DNA from: Prevotellaceae bacterium
GTDB lineage: Bacteria > Bacteroidota > Bacteroidia > Bacteroidales > UBA932
Direction: 5' to 3'
NCBI GenBank assembly: GCA_031259645.1
Contig: JAIRLC010000061.1
Location: 1 to 13,906, forward strand
DNA length: 13,906 nucleotides
Shown: one piece after another, positions 5,032-13,003 of the stretch
How the letters are laid out: every line of letters begins with the position of its first letter
How positions within the stretch are numbered: the stretch's first letter is position 1
Program-made: the position numbers and the translations under genes
Notes under the pieces: model-generated
What the model was told of the DNA's origin: nothing
The model's input: only the letters and a program-made list of their open reading frames with translations
The model's database searches: none

Positions 5032-7263
5032 ATGAATTACAGATTTTTTTTAACAGACAGGAAAACAGGCGAAAAAACAGAGATTTCGGAGCCCGTAAAG
5101 TTTGACGGATTCGTCCCGGTAATCAAACGTGGAAGCTATTATGGTATGACGCCTGACCAGAGCGACAGCGAAATTGAGTTTGACCGTGAAGCAGGATATG
5201 CACTTTTGAAAGCCGCATACGAAAAGTATGGTGTGGATGCCGAAATAGATTTTCTTTGCGAATACACATGCGATGATCGGACATGGGAAGAATATTACAG
5301 CGGGCAAATAGATTTTGCAGCTTTGTACGAAGAACGTTACCGGAATTGGTGTCGGGTCGCATCCTCTGTTATGGCTAACGACATACGCATTACCTTTCTC
5401 GAAAAAAGAGAGGATGAAATTGATTTGGATTTGCTCACTTCAAGAGGGGGTGAAGCATTGAAAAAATACGGGAACTTGGGACAGGAAATATCGTTGCCGG
5501 CTAAAACGATAAAAATCATTTCGGAAGCAGTGCAGGAAAATGTAAATGAGGATGAAACGCCTCAAACAATAACATTATACAGAGAAAGCGGTGAGCAACT
5601 AATGTCCACCTGTTCTAATATTACAATGACAGGAGCCTCGTTTAAATCAATATTGCATCTTCGGTTAAATTCTGCAAAATATTCGGAAGCGGGGACAGTG
5701 GAAACAGGGAGCGTTTCGTTGCCAATAAACGAGGATTTCTCAAACCCAATAATGTCTGCGGACGCATCTGAAATGTCTTTGTCGAATGTTAGTGTAGAGG
5801 TTAATATTTCGGGAAAAATATCATACGAATATGGTGAATGCGGATATATTCGTATATTGAAAGCTCCTGATATAATGGTTATAATAGGAGACGAAGTTTA
5901 CAATAACGTCGGAAGTTTTACAGGTGGCGAATGTGGCGATGATATGGAATTTAGTATTAATAAATCTGTAAATATGTCGTCATTTAAAGGAGAGATTGAA
6001 ATAAAAATGGATTTAATGGCATGGGTAGGCGAAATATATGATTTTTCCGAACCTTGTCCCGAATATTTTCCCTCTCGTGAGGCGGAGCTCATTATCGATT
6101 CCGGCAGTTACGTTCGTTTGACTGCTGATTCCCAATATCCGGCAACCCCTGCAAAGACGTATCTGATTCATGAATCGTTATCGCGTATAGCGGAGCATTT
6201 GACGGACGGCAAATTGACCGTCAAAAGCGACTTTTACGGGCGAACGGACAGCGAGATACACTATACAGGTCAAGACGGCAAGGCGAGTTTACGGGCAATC
6301 ACTAACGGTTATCTGATACGTCGGGCAGTGATGACGGACGGTTCGACGCCAAAGATGTTTGTGTCGTGGAAAAAGTTGTTTGAGAGTTTGCAGGCAATCG
6401 ACAATGTTGGATTTTGCTTTGAAGAAGGCGGGATAATAAGGGTCGAGCCTATGGAATATTTTTACAAAGACGATGTTGTGATGACGTGTAACGATATTAA
6501 CGAACATACAATAAAGTTCGATACGGACAGGAACATACGCAGCGTAAAGACGGGCTACAAAAAATGGCTGTCGGAAGAATATAATTCAATCGACGGCTTT
6601 CATACGACGCGCGAGTATCATACGCAGGTGGAAAAGGGCAAAAATGCAAAGGAGTATTTTTCGACGTTGATTGCAGACGGTTATGCGATAGAGGCGACGC
6701 GGCGACGGCAAATTGCGGACGGGTCAAAAGACTGGCAGTATGACAATGACCTGTTTATTATCGACCTTAAACGTGACAACGGGAAATTTGAGGTTAATAC
6801 GGGGGCGACAGATACGAGTGGAACGCTCATCGACCCCGATACGATTTATAACGCACGCCTGTCGCCGGCGCGTATGGCTATGCGGCATTTTGCCGGTATG
6901 ACGGCGGCGACACCGCCGGTTTATCCGCGCGTTTTGAGATTCGGCGCGTCGGAAGGCTACGCAACTGCCAAAATGAAAGCCGAAGGCAACTGGGTGATTG
7001 AAAAAAACTCTATCGTCGAAAATCAGGATATTTCCGAGAGTGATTTTACCGACGCCGGCGATTTGCTGTTGGATGAAAGTCCGAATCTGATGACATTCAA
7101 GTATCCGATTAAGCCGTACGAGTTCCGCCATATCAGGAAAAACCCGTACGGACTTGTTGACGCCGACGGGTTATTGGGCTGGATTAAGGAACTCGAATGG
7201 GATACGGGCAAAGGAACGGCGAGTTTTACGCTGACACTAAAGAGAGTTAAAACTAAAAACTGA
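5032..7263 (+). CDS. Phage tail/baseplate-type structural protein
   Basis: A 743-aa protein without signal peptide or membrane segment. I recognise its general style from Bacteroidetes prophage tail proteins: an N-terminal stretch (residues about 20-130: EPV.FDGFVPVIKRG, then YGVDAEIDFLCEY and WEEYYSGQIDF) of a type usually left as hypothetical or tail protein. The centre is beta-rich (about 165-345), and the C-terminus ends GLVDADGLLGWIKELEWDTGKG followed by a beta strand. The exact role (distal tail, tip or baseplate) is inferred. The central part is much poorer in GC than the 3' part (34% at 5761-5880 against 61% at 6841-6960, by hand count), suggesting a mosaic gene with an exchanged central domain. 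It has its own promoter in the left cassette and is followed after 6 bp by the terminase. Confidence 0.65.
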   Translation: MNYRFFLTDRKTGEKTEISEPVKFDGFVPVIKRGSYYGMTPDQSDSEIEFDREAGYALLKAAYEKYGVDAEIDFLCEYTCDDRTWEEYYSGQIDFAALYEERYRNWCRVASSVMANDIRITFLEKREDEIDLDLLTSRGGEALKKYGNLGQEISLPAKTIKIISEAVQENVNEDETPQTITLYRESGEQLMSTCSNITMTGASFKSILHLRLNSAKYSEAGTVETGSVSLPINEDFSNPIMSADASEMSLSNVSVEVNISGKISYEYGECGYIRILKAPDIMVIIGDEVYNNVGSFTGGECGDDMEFSINKSVNMSSFKGEIEIKMDLMAWVGEIYDFSEPCPEYFPSREAELIIDSGSYVRLTADSQYPATPAKTYLIHESLSRIAEHLTDGKLTVKSDFYGRTDSEIHYTGQDGKASLRAITNGYLIRRAVMTDGSTPKMFVSWKKLFESLQAIDNVGFCFEEGGIIRVEPMEYFYKDDVVMTCNDINEHTIKFDTDRNIRSVKTGYKKWLSEEYNSIDGFHTTREYHTQVEKGKNAKEYFSTLIADGYAIEATRRRQIADGSKDWQYDNDLFIIDLKRDNGKFEVNTGATDTSGTLIDPDTIYNARLSPARMAMRHFAGMTAATPPVYPRVLRFGASEGYATAKMKAEGNWVIEKNSIVENQDISESDFTDAGDLLLDESPNLMTFKYPIKPYEFRHIRKNPYGLVDADGLLGWIKELEWDTGKGTASFTLTLKRVKTKN

Positions 7264-7269
7264 AAGAAG

Positions 7270-8547
7270 ATGATAGAACTGTTTCCACGACAGACACGGG
7301 CGTTTGATATACTTACTGAGCCGGAATATTCGCATGTGTCCGAACTGCTGTATGGCGGGGGCGCGGGCGGCGGCAAGTCGGCTCTGGGGTGTATCTGGTT
7401 GGTTCATCAGTGCTTGCGGTATGCGGGTACGCGGTGGGTTATGGGTCGAAATACGCTGCATACGTTGAAGGAAACGACGTTAAATTCGTTTTTTCTTATA
7501 GCGAAGTTGGGGAATGTTCGTTACCGGTATGTTGAGAATAAGGGGATTATGTTTCCAAATGATTCTCAGATTTTGTTGAAGGATTTGGCGTATTATCCGA
7601 GCGACCCGGAATTTGACGAACTTGGCTCGCTGGAGATAACGGGGGCGTTTGTGGACGAATGTAATCAGATTACGGAAAAGGCTTGGAACATATTGAGCTC
7701 GCGTATTCGTTACAGGTTAGACGAGTACGGGTTGACGCCGAAGATACTGGGTACGTGCAATCCGGCGCGTAACTGGGTGTTTACTCGATTTTATGAGCCG
7801 TATCGGGAGGGGCGTCTGGAAGCGAACAGGATGTTTGTTCAGGCTCTTGTAACGGATAATCCGAAAATTTCGAGGTATTATGTTACTCAATTGGATAATT
7901 TGGACGAGGTTTCGCGCGAACGGTTGAAGAAGGGTAACTGGGATTTTCTGGATATTTCGGGGAACTGGGCTTATTCGTACCGTCCGGAGTTGCATTTGGG
8001 GGATGTGGTTTTGAATCGTTCGGAAGTTGTGCGGCTGTCGTTTGACTTTAACCGGAATCCGATTGCCTGCCATGTGTCGCAGCATTATGGGAATCATTAT
8101 TACGGGCTGGAACAGATTGAGATTGATAACTGTACGACGTATCAACTGTGTAATGAGATAAAGGCGCGCTATCCGGAGTGTTTTTTTATGGTAACGGGCG
8201 ACGTGTCGGGTAAAGCGGCAACGACGGTGTCGAGGTTGAATAATTTCGACGTTATCAAGTATGTTTTGGGATTGAGAGAGGGGCAAATGCAGTATTCGGG
8301 GGCTAATCCGCCACTCGCGGAAAGCCGTATGCTGGTTAATGCGATGCTGGAGCGTTATCCGATGACGTTTGACAGGGTGAAGTGCGCGCCGCTGATTCGG
8401 GATTTGGAAGCGGTCAAATCGGATAATGAGGGTCGCCCGATTAAGACTAACAGAAAGAATATCGAGGAACGGGCGGATTGTCTTGATACTTTCCGGTATA
8501 CACTGCACAGGTGGTTTGGGGATTTTGTTAAACTGTTATTTTCTTAA
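7270..8547 (+). CDS. terL: Phage terminase large subunit
   Basis: The packaging motor ATPase and nuclease that cuts phage DNA and pumps it into proheads. The N-terminal ATPase shows Walker A GGGAGGGKS (residues 29-37), Walker B ITGAFVDE ending D129-E130, and a coupling motif GTCNP (161-165). The C-terminal RNase H-like nuclease shows acidic residues in the expected order: D259 in SFDFNRNP, D311 in VTGDVSGK, and D403/D406 in ERADCLDTFRY. The length of 425 aa fits the PBSX/Terminase_3-6 type. The start is preceded by AAAGAAG, a fair ribosome binding site. No small terminase subunit is adjacent; the upstream neighbour is a tail gene, an unusual order. Its stop is 11 bp from the stop of the converging tape measure gene. 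Confidence 0.92.
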   Translation: MIELFPRQTRAFDILTEPEYSHVSELLYGGGAGGGKSALGCIWLVHQCLRYAGTRWVMGRNTLHTLKETTLNSFFLIAKLGNVRYRYVENKGIMFPNDSQILLKDLAYYPSDPEFDELGSLEITGAFVDECNQITEKAWNILSSRIRYRLDEYGLTPKILGTCNPARNWVFTRFYEPYREGRLEANRMFVQALVTDNPKISRYYVTQLDNLDEVSRERLKKGNWDFLDISGNWAYSYRPELHLGDVVLNRSEVVRLSFDFNRNPIACHVSQHYGNHYYGLEQIEIDNCTTYQLCNEIKARYPECFFMVTGDVSGKAATTVSRLNNFDVIKYVLGLREGQMQYSGANPPLAESRMLVNAMLERYPMTFDRVKCAPLIRDLEAVKSDNEGRPIKTNRKNIEERADCLDTFRYTLHRWFGDFVKLLFS

Positions 8548-8550
8548 GTC

Positions 8551-8577
8551 TCTAAACTCTAAAATCTGCTGTTTAGA
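8551..8577. terminator. Weak hairpin between convergent units
   Basis: TCTAAAC (8551-8557) and GTTTAGA (8571-8577) form a 7-bp AT-rich inverted repeat with a 13-nt loop, overlapping the tape measure stop codon. It has no T tract in either direction. It is the only candidate for stopping read-through between the two units, and a poor one. Confidence 0.2.
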
Positions 8578-11500
8578 AACGCCGTACGACCCGTTTTCTC
8601 CGCCAAAAACTTAGTAAATCCGTTCTCGTCCATATTAACATTCAGCTGTCGAATTTCGGGCGCCTGAGGTATATTTTTTGCCACACTGCGCCCTAATCTA
8701 TCGTAGTCAATATCGAAAGTATATCGAGCATCCTGCAACCCTGCAACATCAATATTCGAAAACGAAGGAACAGAGGAAAACGGGACCTTATACTCGCCCG
8801 CGATTCTCATACCTTCCATAAGTTTCTTTGATTTGTGTGCCGGAATAATACTTGCACCTTCCGGAATCCACATAATTTCCGGACCGCGTTCCCCCGTCAA
8901 AGCATACTCTCCGCGTCCGCCCTTGCGTCCCTTCGCGTACTTCGGAACAGGCGAACTTGCTATTTTCGCAATCTGTATAGCCGTTGCCGCAGCCGTTATT
9001 CCGGCAAGGATAAAACTTGCCGGCGGGGACGTACTTGCAAACACCTGTGTAATGGCTTTTGCGGCATTTATAACAGCCTGAATATAAGCCGCCTGTTTTT
9101 CTGCCGCCGCCTGTTTATTCTTTATTTCCGCCTGTTTACGGGCTAACTCCTCTTCCGAAACAAGTTTCAGATTCTTATTTTTAGCCGCTTCTTCCGCATC
9201 CGTTGTATAGAACTTGTCCAAATCCGCAAGTTGCTGTTCAAGTCGTGCATTTTCATTATCGAAATACATCTGCGACAGTTCATTTGCCATATCAAACGCC
9301 GCCGATTGAAGCTCTTTCCATGCATCCTTTACAGCCTTCTCACGTTCCTCGCGTTTCTTTGCACTGCGTTCATGTTCGGCAATTTCAGCGTCTGCTTTTT
9401 CCTTTGCAAGTCTCTTCTGTTCCTCTGCCAACTGCCTCAACAACTCTTTTTCCTCATCAGTGCCTTTTTCGACAATCTGCAATTGTCCGTTTATTCTATC
9501 CATTTCAATCTGGATTGAATCATCGGCATATTTGCGCTGTATCTCGTCTTTACGCCTGTTATAATCCTCTTCCTTAATGAGTTTCTGTGCGTACATTTTG
9601 GAGAGTTCAACAAGTTCGGTATCATACCTTTCTTCAAGAGCGTCAAGGTCAGCCTGCGCAATATCTTCGTGAAGCCTCATATCTTCTTCTTTCGAGATAG
9701 CGGCGAGTTCCTTTTCTCTTTTTTTTGTCAGATTAATAATGTCGGCATTGATTCGTTTCTGCTGTTCTAACGTTAAATTTTTTTCCGTTGCAAGACGAAT
9801 TTTCAAGTCCTTAATTTGCCGGTCATATTCTTTTTCAGTCAACTCCCTGCGTTTGTCGAAACCTTCCGGCAACAGCGACAGTTCAATATCCTGCGAGGCG
9901 CGTATTTCGGCGAGCCGTTTCTTCTCAAACTCTGCCGCAATCGCATCTAAGTCATTATTTTTTTGCTTGTCCAGATTAACAAGTAAAGTGTTTATATCCT
10001 TTTGTGCCTGAGCCGTCAATAATCCGTCCTTTTTCAGTTCCGCCCTGCGTTTCTCCAAATCCTCTTTCTGTCGCCGGAAATTTTCGGAAACTTCCGCAAC
10101 ACGCCTTGTTTTCTCATCGTCAATCAATTTAATCGACAAATCTATCGCCTGTCGCCTTATTTCCAACTCTTCCTTTGCCGCCTGTTTAGCGAGTTCGATA
10201 CGTTTTTTCTTCTGCTCCGCGTCAAATTTCAGTGCGCGCGCATTAATCTCCTCTTGCGTTTCATTGAGTTTTTGCTCGTCAACCACAATTTCTGTCGCAA
10301 TTTTAACAGATTCCCCTAATTTGTCTATCCTCTCCTGCACCAGGTCTACCGCCGTTTCAGCATCAATTCCACGTATGCCCATGCCTATATTAAATGTCCC
10401 GTCAAATCCCTGCCCTATCTCGTCTTTTATTTTTGCCAGCAACTCTTCATTTTCCTTCAACGCTTTTGTGTTTGCGTTCAAATCCCGCAAATCGCGTGCA
10501 GCATTCTCTTTCCTCTCGTTATGCGCCTGCCGTTGCGCATCAAGTCTTTTCTGTTCGAGCGCAATCAAATTATTCTCTAATACCGCCTCTGCTTTTGCCC
10601 GTTCCGATTCGTCGCGCGCCATCGCAATTTCAAGTTCTCCCTGCTTTTTCACAAGATTCATTTCGTGGTCTATATCTCCAACTCGCCGTTCTGCTTCACG
10701 ATTAATACTTTCCGCCCTCAATTTCAACGCCTCCAATTCTGCCTCGCGCAGCTTGTTCAGTTCTTTCTGCTTTTTAATCTCACTGTCCTGAGCCATAACC
10801 AGCGCAGCAATAGCGCCCACGACAGTAATAATCGCCATAGCAAGTAAAACGTAGGGATTAGCCTTTGCAACAAGATTAAACAGCCTTTGCGCAATCGTCG
10901 CCTTTCCCGTAGCCGCCGTTTGCAGATTTGTGGCTTTGGCTGCCGCCAATGTCTGTATATACACAATACCCCTTATAAGCGGACTTGTCTTATTCAACGC
11001 ATTTGCCACCGCCATAGCCCCGTTCACCGCCGACATTGCCGCCTGAACCTTGTAAAACGCTTCCTGCAATTTTTCCGATTCCCCGCCCAGCAATGCTCCC
11101 GCCGACGTCGCCAAATTAAACCCCCCAACCAGACCGCTCATACCGGTATTCAGAGCATCAAGCCCCTTTGTATCCGAACCAAGATAGTTGATAATATCCT
11201 GCGTATCACCTATCTGGTCGGTAAGATTTCCCGCTTCCTCTGCAAGTTTGCGGAATTTATCCGTATCCACCTCGCCCGCATCTTCCAAGCTCATCAACTC
11301 CTCGCGAAGTTCTCTTAACCGCGTCCTTGCCGAAACTACTTTTTCTTCGCCTTCCGGCGACACATCCGGCTTTGGAGCATTCGACAGTTCGCTCACCTCT
11401 TTTTCGAGTTTATCGATTGCGGTTGAAAGTCCCTGATATTCCGCCGTGTCTTTTTTACCTTCAGCCGCTAATTGCGACAACTGTTGTTTCAACAATTTTG

Positions 11501-11858
11501 TCGTCTGGGCAACAAACGCCTCAGCATCTTTGACATCGCTAAGACCCTCATACAGTTTTGCCGCTTCCGGATTAACCGTATGCATTGCCGCCACAATATC
11601 TTTAAAAGTATTATCGATTGCCCCGTTAGTAACCTTACTAACCAGATTTTTATACGCCCCCGCAAACTTTTCGACTTCCGAAACAGACGCTCGTGTTCCG
11701 GACGCTATCGCATCCTGTTGAGCCTTGTATTCCGCACCCATTTTTCGCGCCGCCGCTGCCTGTTCGGCGGTTATAGCCCCCATTTTTTCAAGCAAATCAA
11801 TCGCCGCCGGCAATTTTGTCGTATCCGACGAAAACTCAATTACTACGTTTTCCTGCAT
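8559..11858 (-). CDS. Phage tail tape measure protein
   Basis: The protein that fills the tail tube during assembly and sets tail length. It is 1099 aa, alpha-helical and rich in Lys, Glu and Ala. A hydrophobic stretch (about residues 335-357, ANPYVLLAMAIITVVGAIAALV) separates an N-terminal helical region from a very long coiled coil (about 358-900). The C-terminal part carries the motif GEYALTGERGPEIMWIPEGASIIPAHK, which recurs in siphophage tape measure proteins. By the usual 1.5 angstrom per residue rule, the tail would be roughly 160 nm if unprocessed, implying a siphovirus-like phage. A good ribosome binding site (GGAAAGAG) precedes the ATG. The first codons overlap the -1 frame extension of the chaperone upstream by 23 nt. 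Confidence 0.92.
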   Translation of the reverse strand: MQENVVIEFSSDTTKLPAAIDLLEKMGAITAEQAAAARKMGAEYKAQQDAIASGTRASVSEVEKFAGAYKNLVSKVTNGAIDNTFKDIVAAMHTVNPEAAKLYEGLSDVKDAEAFVAQTTKLLKQQLSQLAAEGKKDTAEYQGLSTAIDKLEKEVSELSNAPKPDVSPEGEEKVVSARTRLRELREELMSLEDAGEVDTDKFRKLAEEAGNLTDQIGDTQDIINYLGSDTKGLDALNTGMSGLVGGFNLATSAGALLGGESEKLQEAFYKVQAAMSAVNGAMAVANALNKTSPLIRGIVYIQTLAAAKATNLQTAATGKATIAQRLFNLVAKANPYVLLAMAIITVVGAIAALVMAQDSEIKKQKELNKLREAELEALKLRAESINREAERRVGDIDHEMNLVKKQGELEIAMARDESERAKAEAVLENNLIALEQKRLDAQRQAHNERKENAARDLRDLNANTKALKENEELLAKIKDEIGQGFDGTFNIGMGIRGIDAETAVDLVQERIDKLGESVKIATEIVVDEQKLNETQEEINARALKFDAEQKKKRIELAKQAAKEELEIRRQAIDLSIKLIDDEKTRRVAEVSENFRRQKEDLEKRRAELKKDGLLTAQAQKDINTLLVNLDKQKNNDLDAIAAEFEKKRLAEIRASQDIELSLLPEGFDKRRELTEKEYDRQIKDLKIRLATEKNLTLEQQKRINADIINLTKKREKELAAISKEEDMRLHEDIAQADLDALEERYDTELVELSKMYAQKLIKEEDYNRRKDEIQRKYADDSIQIEMDRINGQLQIVEKGTDEEKELLRQLAEEQKRLAKEKADAEIAEHERSAKKREEREKAVKDAWKELQSAAFDMANELSQMYFDNENARLEQQLADLDKFYTTDAEEAAKNKNLKLVSEEELARKQAEIKNKQAAAEKQAAYIQAVINAAKAITQVFASTSPPASFILAGITAAATAIQIAKIASSPVPKYAKGRKGGRGEYALTGERGPEIMWIPEGASIIPAHKSKKLMEGMRIAGEYKVPFSSVPSFSNIDVAGLQDARYTFDIDYDRLGRSVAKNIPQAPEIRQLNVNMDENGFTKFLAEKTGRTAFLNSRF

Positions 11859-12132
11859 GTCTCTTTCCTTTCTTTTCTTTTGATTTATCCGTCAATATCT
11901 TATTGAGTTTAAAAAAGAAATCGTAAATCGTCAACACACTCGCATCCGTATGCGTATTACCTGCCACAATCTCCTTTAAATCCTCCAAATCATTCACTAA
12001 CTTTTGGAGTTTAGCGGTTGCAAAACCCCCGAATGCATCTCCCTTATCTTCTCCGCCACCTCCAAAGACGCCTTTAAATCTGCTTCCGAGATGTTCAAAA
12101 AGGGTATTAACTCCTTTAAAGGCTTCTGCAAA
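11836..12132 (-). CDS. -1 frameshift extension of the tail chaperone (T domain)
   Basis: The frame -1 to the chaperone gene opens after a stop at 12153-12151 and stays open to a TGA at 11838-11836. Entered at the slippery run, it gives about 98 extra residues: first AEAFKGVNTLFEHL, then a glycine-rich linker (GVFGGGGEDKGDAFGGF), a helical segment containing KLQKLVNDLEDLKEIV, a TIYDFFFKLNKIL segment, and a basic tail. It lacks a good start codon of its own; only a GTG overlapping the chaperone stop (TAGTG) could start it separately. Its position between chaperone and tape measure is that of the T part of lambda gpGT. It would adapt the chaperone to the tape measure protein. Confidence 0.65.
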   Translation of the reverse strand, partial: FAEAFKGVNTLFEHLGSRFKGVFGGGGEDKGDAFGGFATAKLQKLVNDLEDLKEIVAGNTHTDASVLTIYDFFFKLNKILTDKSKEKKGKRHAGKRSN

Positions 12133-12605
12133 AAAAAATCCGCAACACCCTTATGTTTTTTCCAAAACTCAATCTTGCACCGGTTATAATCCGGCTCATA
12201 CAACGCCGGATTTTCGTGTTTATCAAAGAAAACCACCGACGCCAACTTATACAGCAAATCCGCATCCGTAACAAACAGCATCCTTTCCTTCAACTGTTCA
12301 TTAAGTTTGTGTACCTCAAAAATATCCACCTTCGACGACGTCAATATCTCCTTCACACGCGCCGTATGCGCTTCCAAATACTCGCGATTCACGCCCATAC
12401 GGCACTCCTCATACGCCGCCAAAGCCATAAATCCGCGTTCAAAAGGCAAATTAAACACGTCGTTATGACGATAATAATCAACCCCCGCAACCGTAAACGC
12501 ATATTCAATAATATGCCTCGACGCCGGAAACAACCGTTTCACATCACGCCGGCGATTATGCCGCCACGTCCTAAACCCCTGCCGAACCTTCCTGAATATA
12601 CCCAT
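11997..12605 (-). CDS. Tail assembly chaperone, gpG-like
   Basis: A soluble 202-aa protein (from the ATG at 12605), mostly helical, without membrane or signal segments. Its role as chaperone is inferred from position and from the frameshift site near its end, as in lambda G, rather than from a motif I can name. The slippery run lies in the DFFL codons, leaving 44 residues after it in the unshifted product. The open frame extends to an ATG at 12653 (218 aa), but that overlaps the upstream gene by 83 nt; 12605 overlaps by 35 nt and begins a more natural MGIFRKVRQGF terminus. A stretch at about residues 45-60 (YRHNDVFNLPFERG) resembles proteins before tape measure genes in Bacteroidetes prophages, from memory. 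Confidence 0.7.
   Translation of the reverse strand: MGIFRKVRQGFRTWRHNRRRDVKRLFPASRHIIEYAFTVAGVDYYRHNDVFNLPFERGFMALAAYEECRMGVNREYLEAHTARVKEILTSSKVDIFEVHKLNEQLKERMLFVTDADLLYKLASVVFFDKHENPALYEPDYNRCKIEFWKKHKGVADFFLQKPLKELIPFLNISEADLKASLEVAEKIREMHSGVLQPLNSKS
12130..12138 (-). promoter_or_regulatory. Slippery sequence for programmed -1 frameshift
   Basis: On the minus strand, nine consecutive T's read GAT TTT TTT TTG in the chaperone frame. This contains a perfect X XXY YYZ heptamer (T TTT TTT, 12138-12132) in the correct phase for a -1 shift. No other comparable run occurs in the overlap. Confidence 0.65.
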
Positions 12606-12810
12606 ATTCAACCATTTTTTCCACAAAATTCGACGCGTTACCCTGCCCGACATCCCTGTTGTTCTTTTTCACGAACCATTTCTTTTGCGCCGGACGCACG
12701 TGTATCCTTACACCCTCGAAAAGACGGTATTCAAACTTCATCTCAGTTGTACCGCCACACGAGCAATTTGAATACAATCGCCACCCGTTTCGCTTCAAAA
12801 TTTCTTCCAT
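12571..12810 (-). CDS. Small phage protein with a CxCGG motif
   Basis: A 79-aa protein, first gene of the leftward unit. It has a Cys pair in NCSCGGTTEMK (residues about 15-25), then a basic beta-like stretch (IHVRPAQKKWFVKK) and a short helix. I recall small CxCGG proteins of this kind before tail chaperone genes in Bacteroidetes phages but know no function. It is too small for a major tail tube protein. The ATG at 12810 lies 64 nt downstream of a good promoter in the right cassette, and its end overlaps the chaperone gene, so the two are coupled. Confidence 0.75.
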   Translation of the reverse strand: MEEILKRNGWRLYSNCSCGGTTEMKFEYRLFEGVRIHVRPAQKKWFVKKNNRDVGQGNASNFVEKMVEYGYIQEGSAGV

Positions 12811-12874
12811 AAAACACTGTTTTACTAACTGTTAAAAAAAAATTATAATTTATTAAAAATAATCCTATACGGCA

Positions 12875-12903
12875 CAAAATTACACATATTTTGTAATATA
12901 CAA
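12875..12903 (-). promoter_or_regulatory. Promoter of the leftward tail unit
   Basis: On the minus strand: TTG (12903-12901), an 18-bp spacer, then TAATTTTG (12882-12875), matching TAnnTTTG. Spacer length and flanking sequence equal those of the promoter at 4981-5009. It precedes the 79-aa gene by 64 nt. Confidence 0.75.
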
Positions 12904-12970
12904 CATAAAGTTTTATTTATAGTATGATTATTTCCTGCTTTCGATTAAAATTCGTTTATTAAAAACTGTT

Positions 12971-12978
12971 TATCTTTG
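12971..12978 (+). promoter_or_regulatory. -7 box for the outer-membrane protein gene
   Basis: TATCTTTG lies 25 bp before the ATG at 13004. The identical box occurs in the left cassette. There is no TTG at the usual -33 position (TTCG at 16 bp); instead the most conserved 18-bp block of the cassette occupies that region, which may be an activator or operator site. Confidence 0.6.
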
Positions 12979-13003
12979 CAACAGAATTTAAAATCAAAAA
13001 ACG

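Larger units (their letters stand above)
12874..12979 (+). repeat. Divergent-promoter cassette, right copy (inverted repeat)
   Basis: Aligns without gaps to the reverse complement of 4905-5010 (88 of 106 identical by hand). Conserved blocks include ATATACAAC (12895-12903), TGATTATT and GATTAAAATTCGTTTATT (12943-12960). It carries one promoter for the leftward tail unit and one for the rightward outer-membrane protein gene. Confidence 0.85.

Noticed and set aside
7717-8508. 263-aa minus-strand open frame opposite the terminase
   Set aside because: The terminase has all its motifs on the plus strand; the opposing frame is Arg/Ile/His-rich with no family resemblance.
8833-11906. Many plus-strand open frames (up to 175 aa) across this region
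   Set aside because: They lie opposite the tape measure gene, have no recognisable domains and are Ser-, Cys- or Arg-rich in the way antisense shadow frames are.
11840-12000. Separate small gene starting at the GTG in TAGTG after the chaperone
   Set aside because: Possible by translational coupling, but the frame is open well upstream of the GTG and a perfect in-phase slippery site lies there, so a frameshift extension is the better explanation.
12153-12812. 219-aa plus-strand open frame opposite the chaperone gene
   Set aside because: Very basic, low-complexity-like sequence and no start signal; it mirrors the coupled minus-strand genes.
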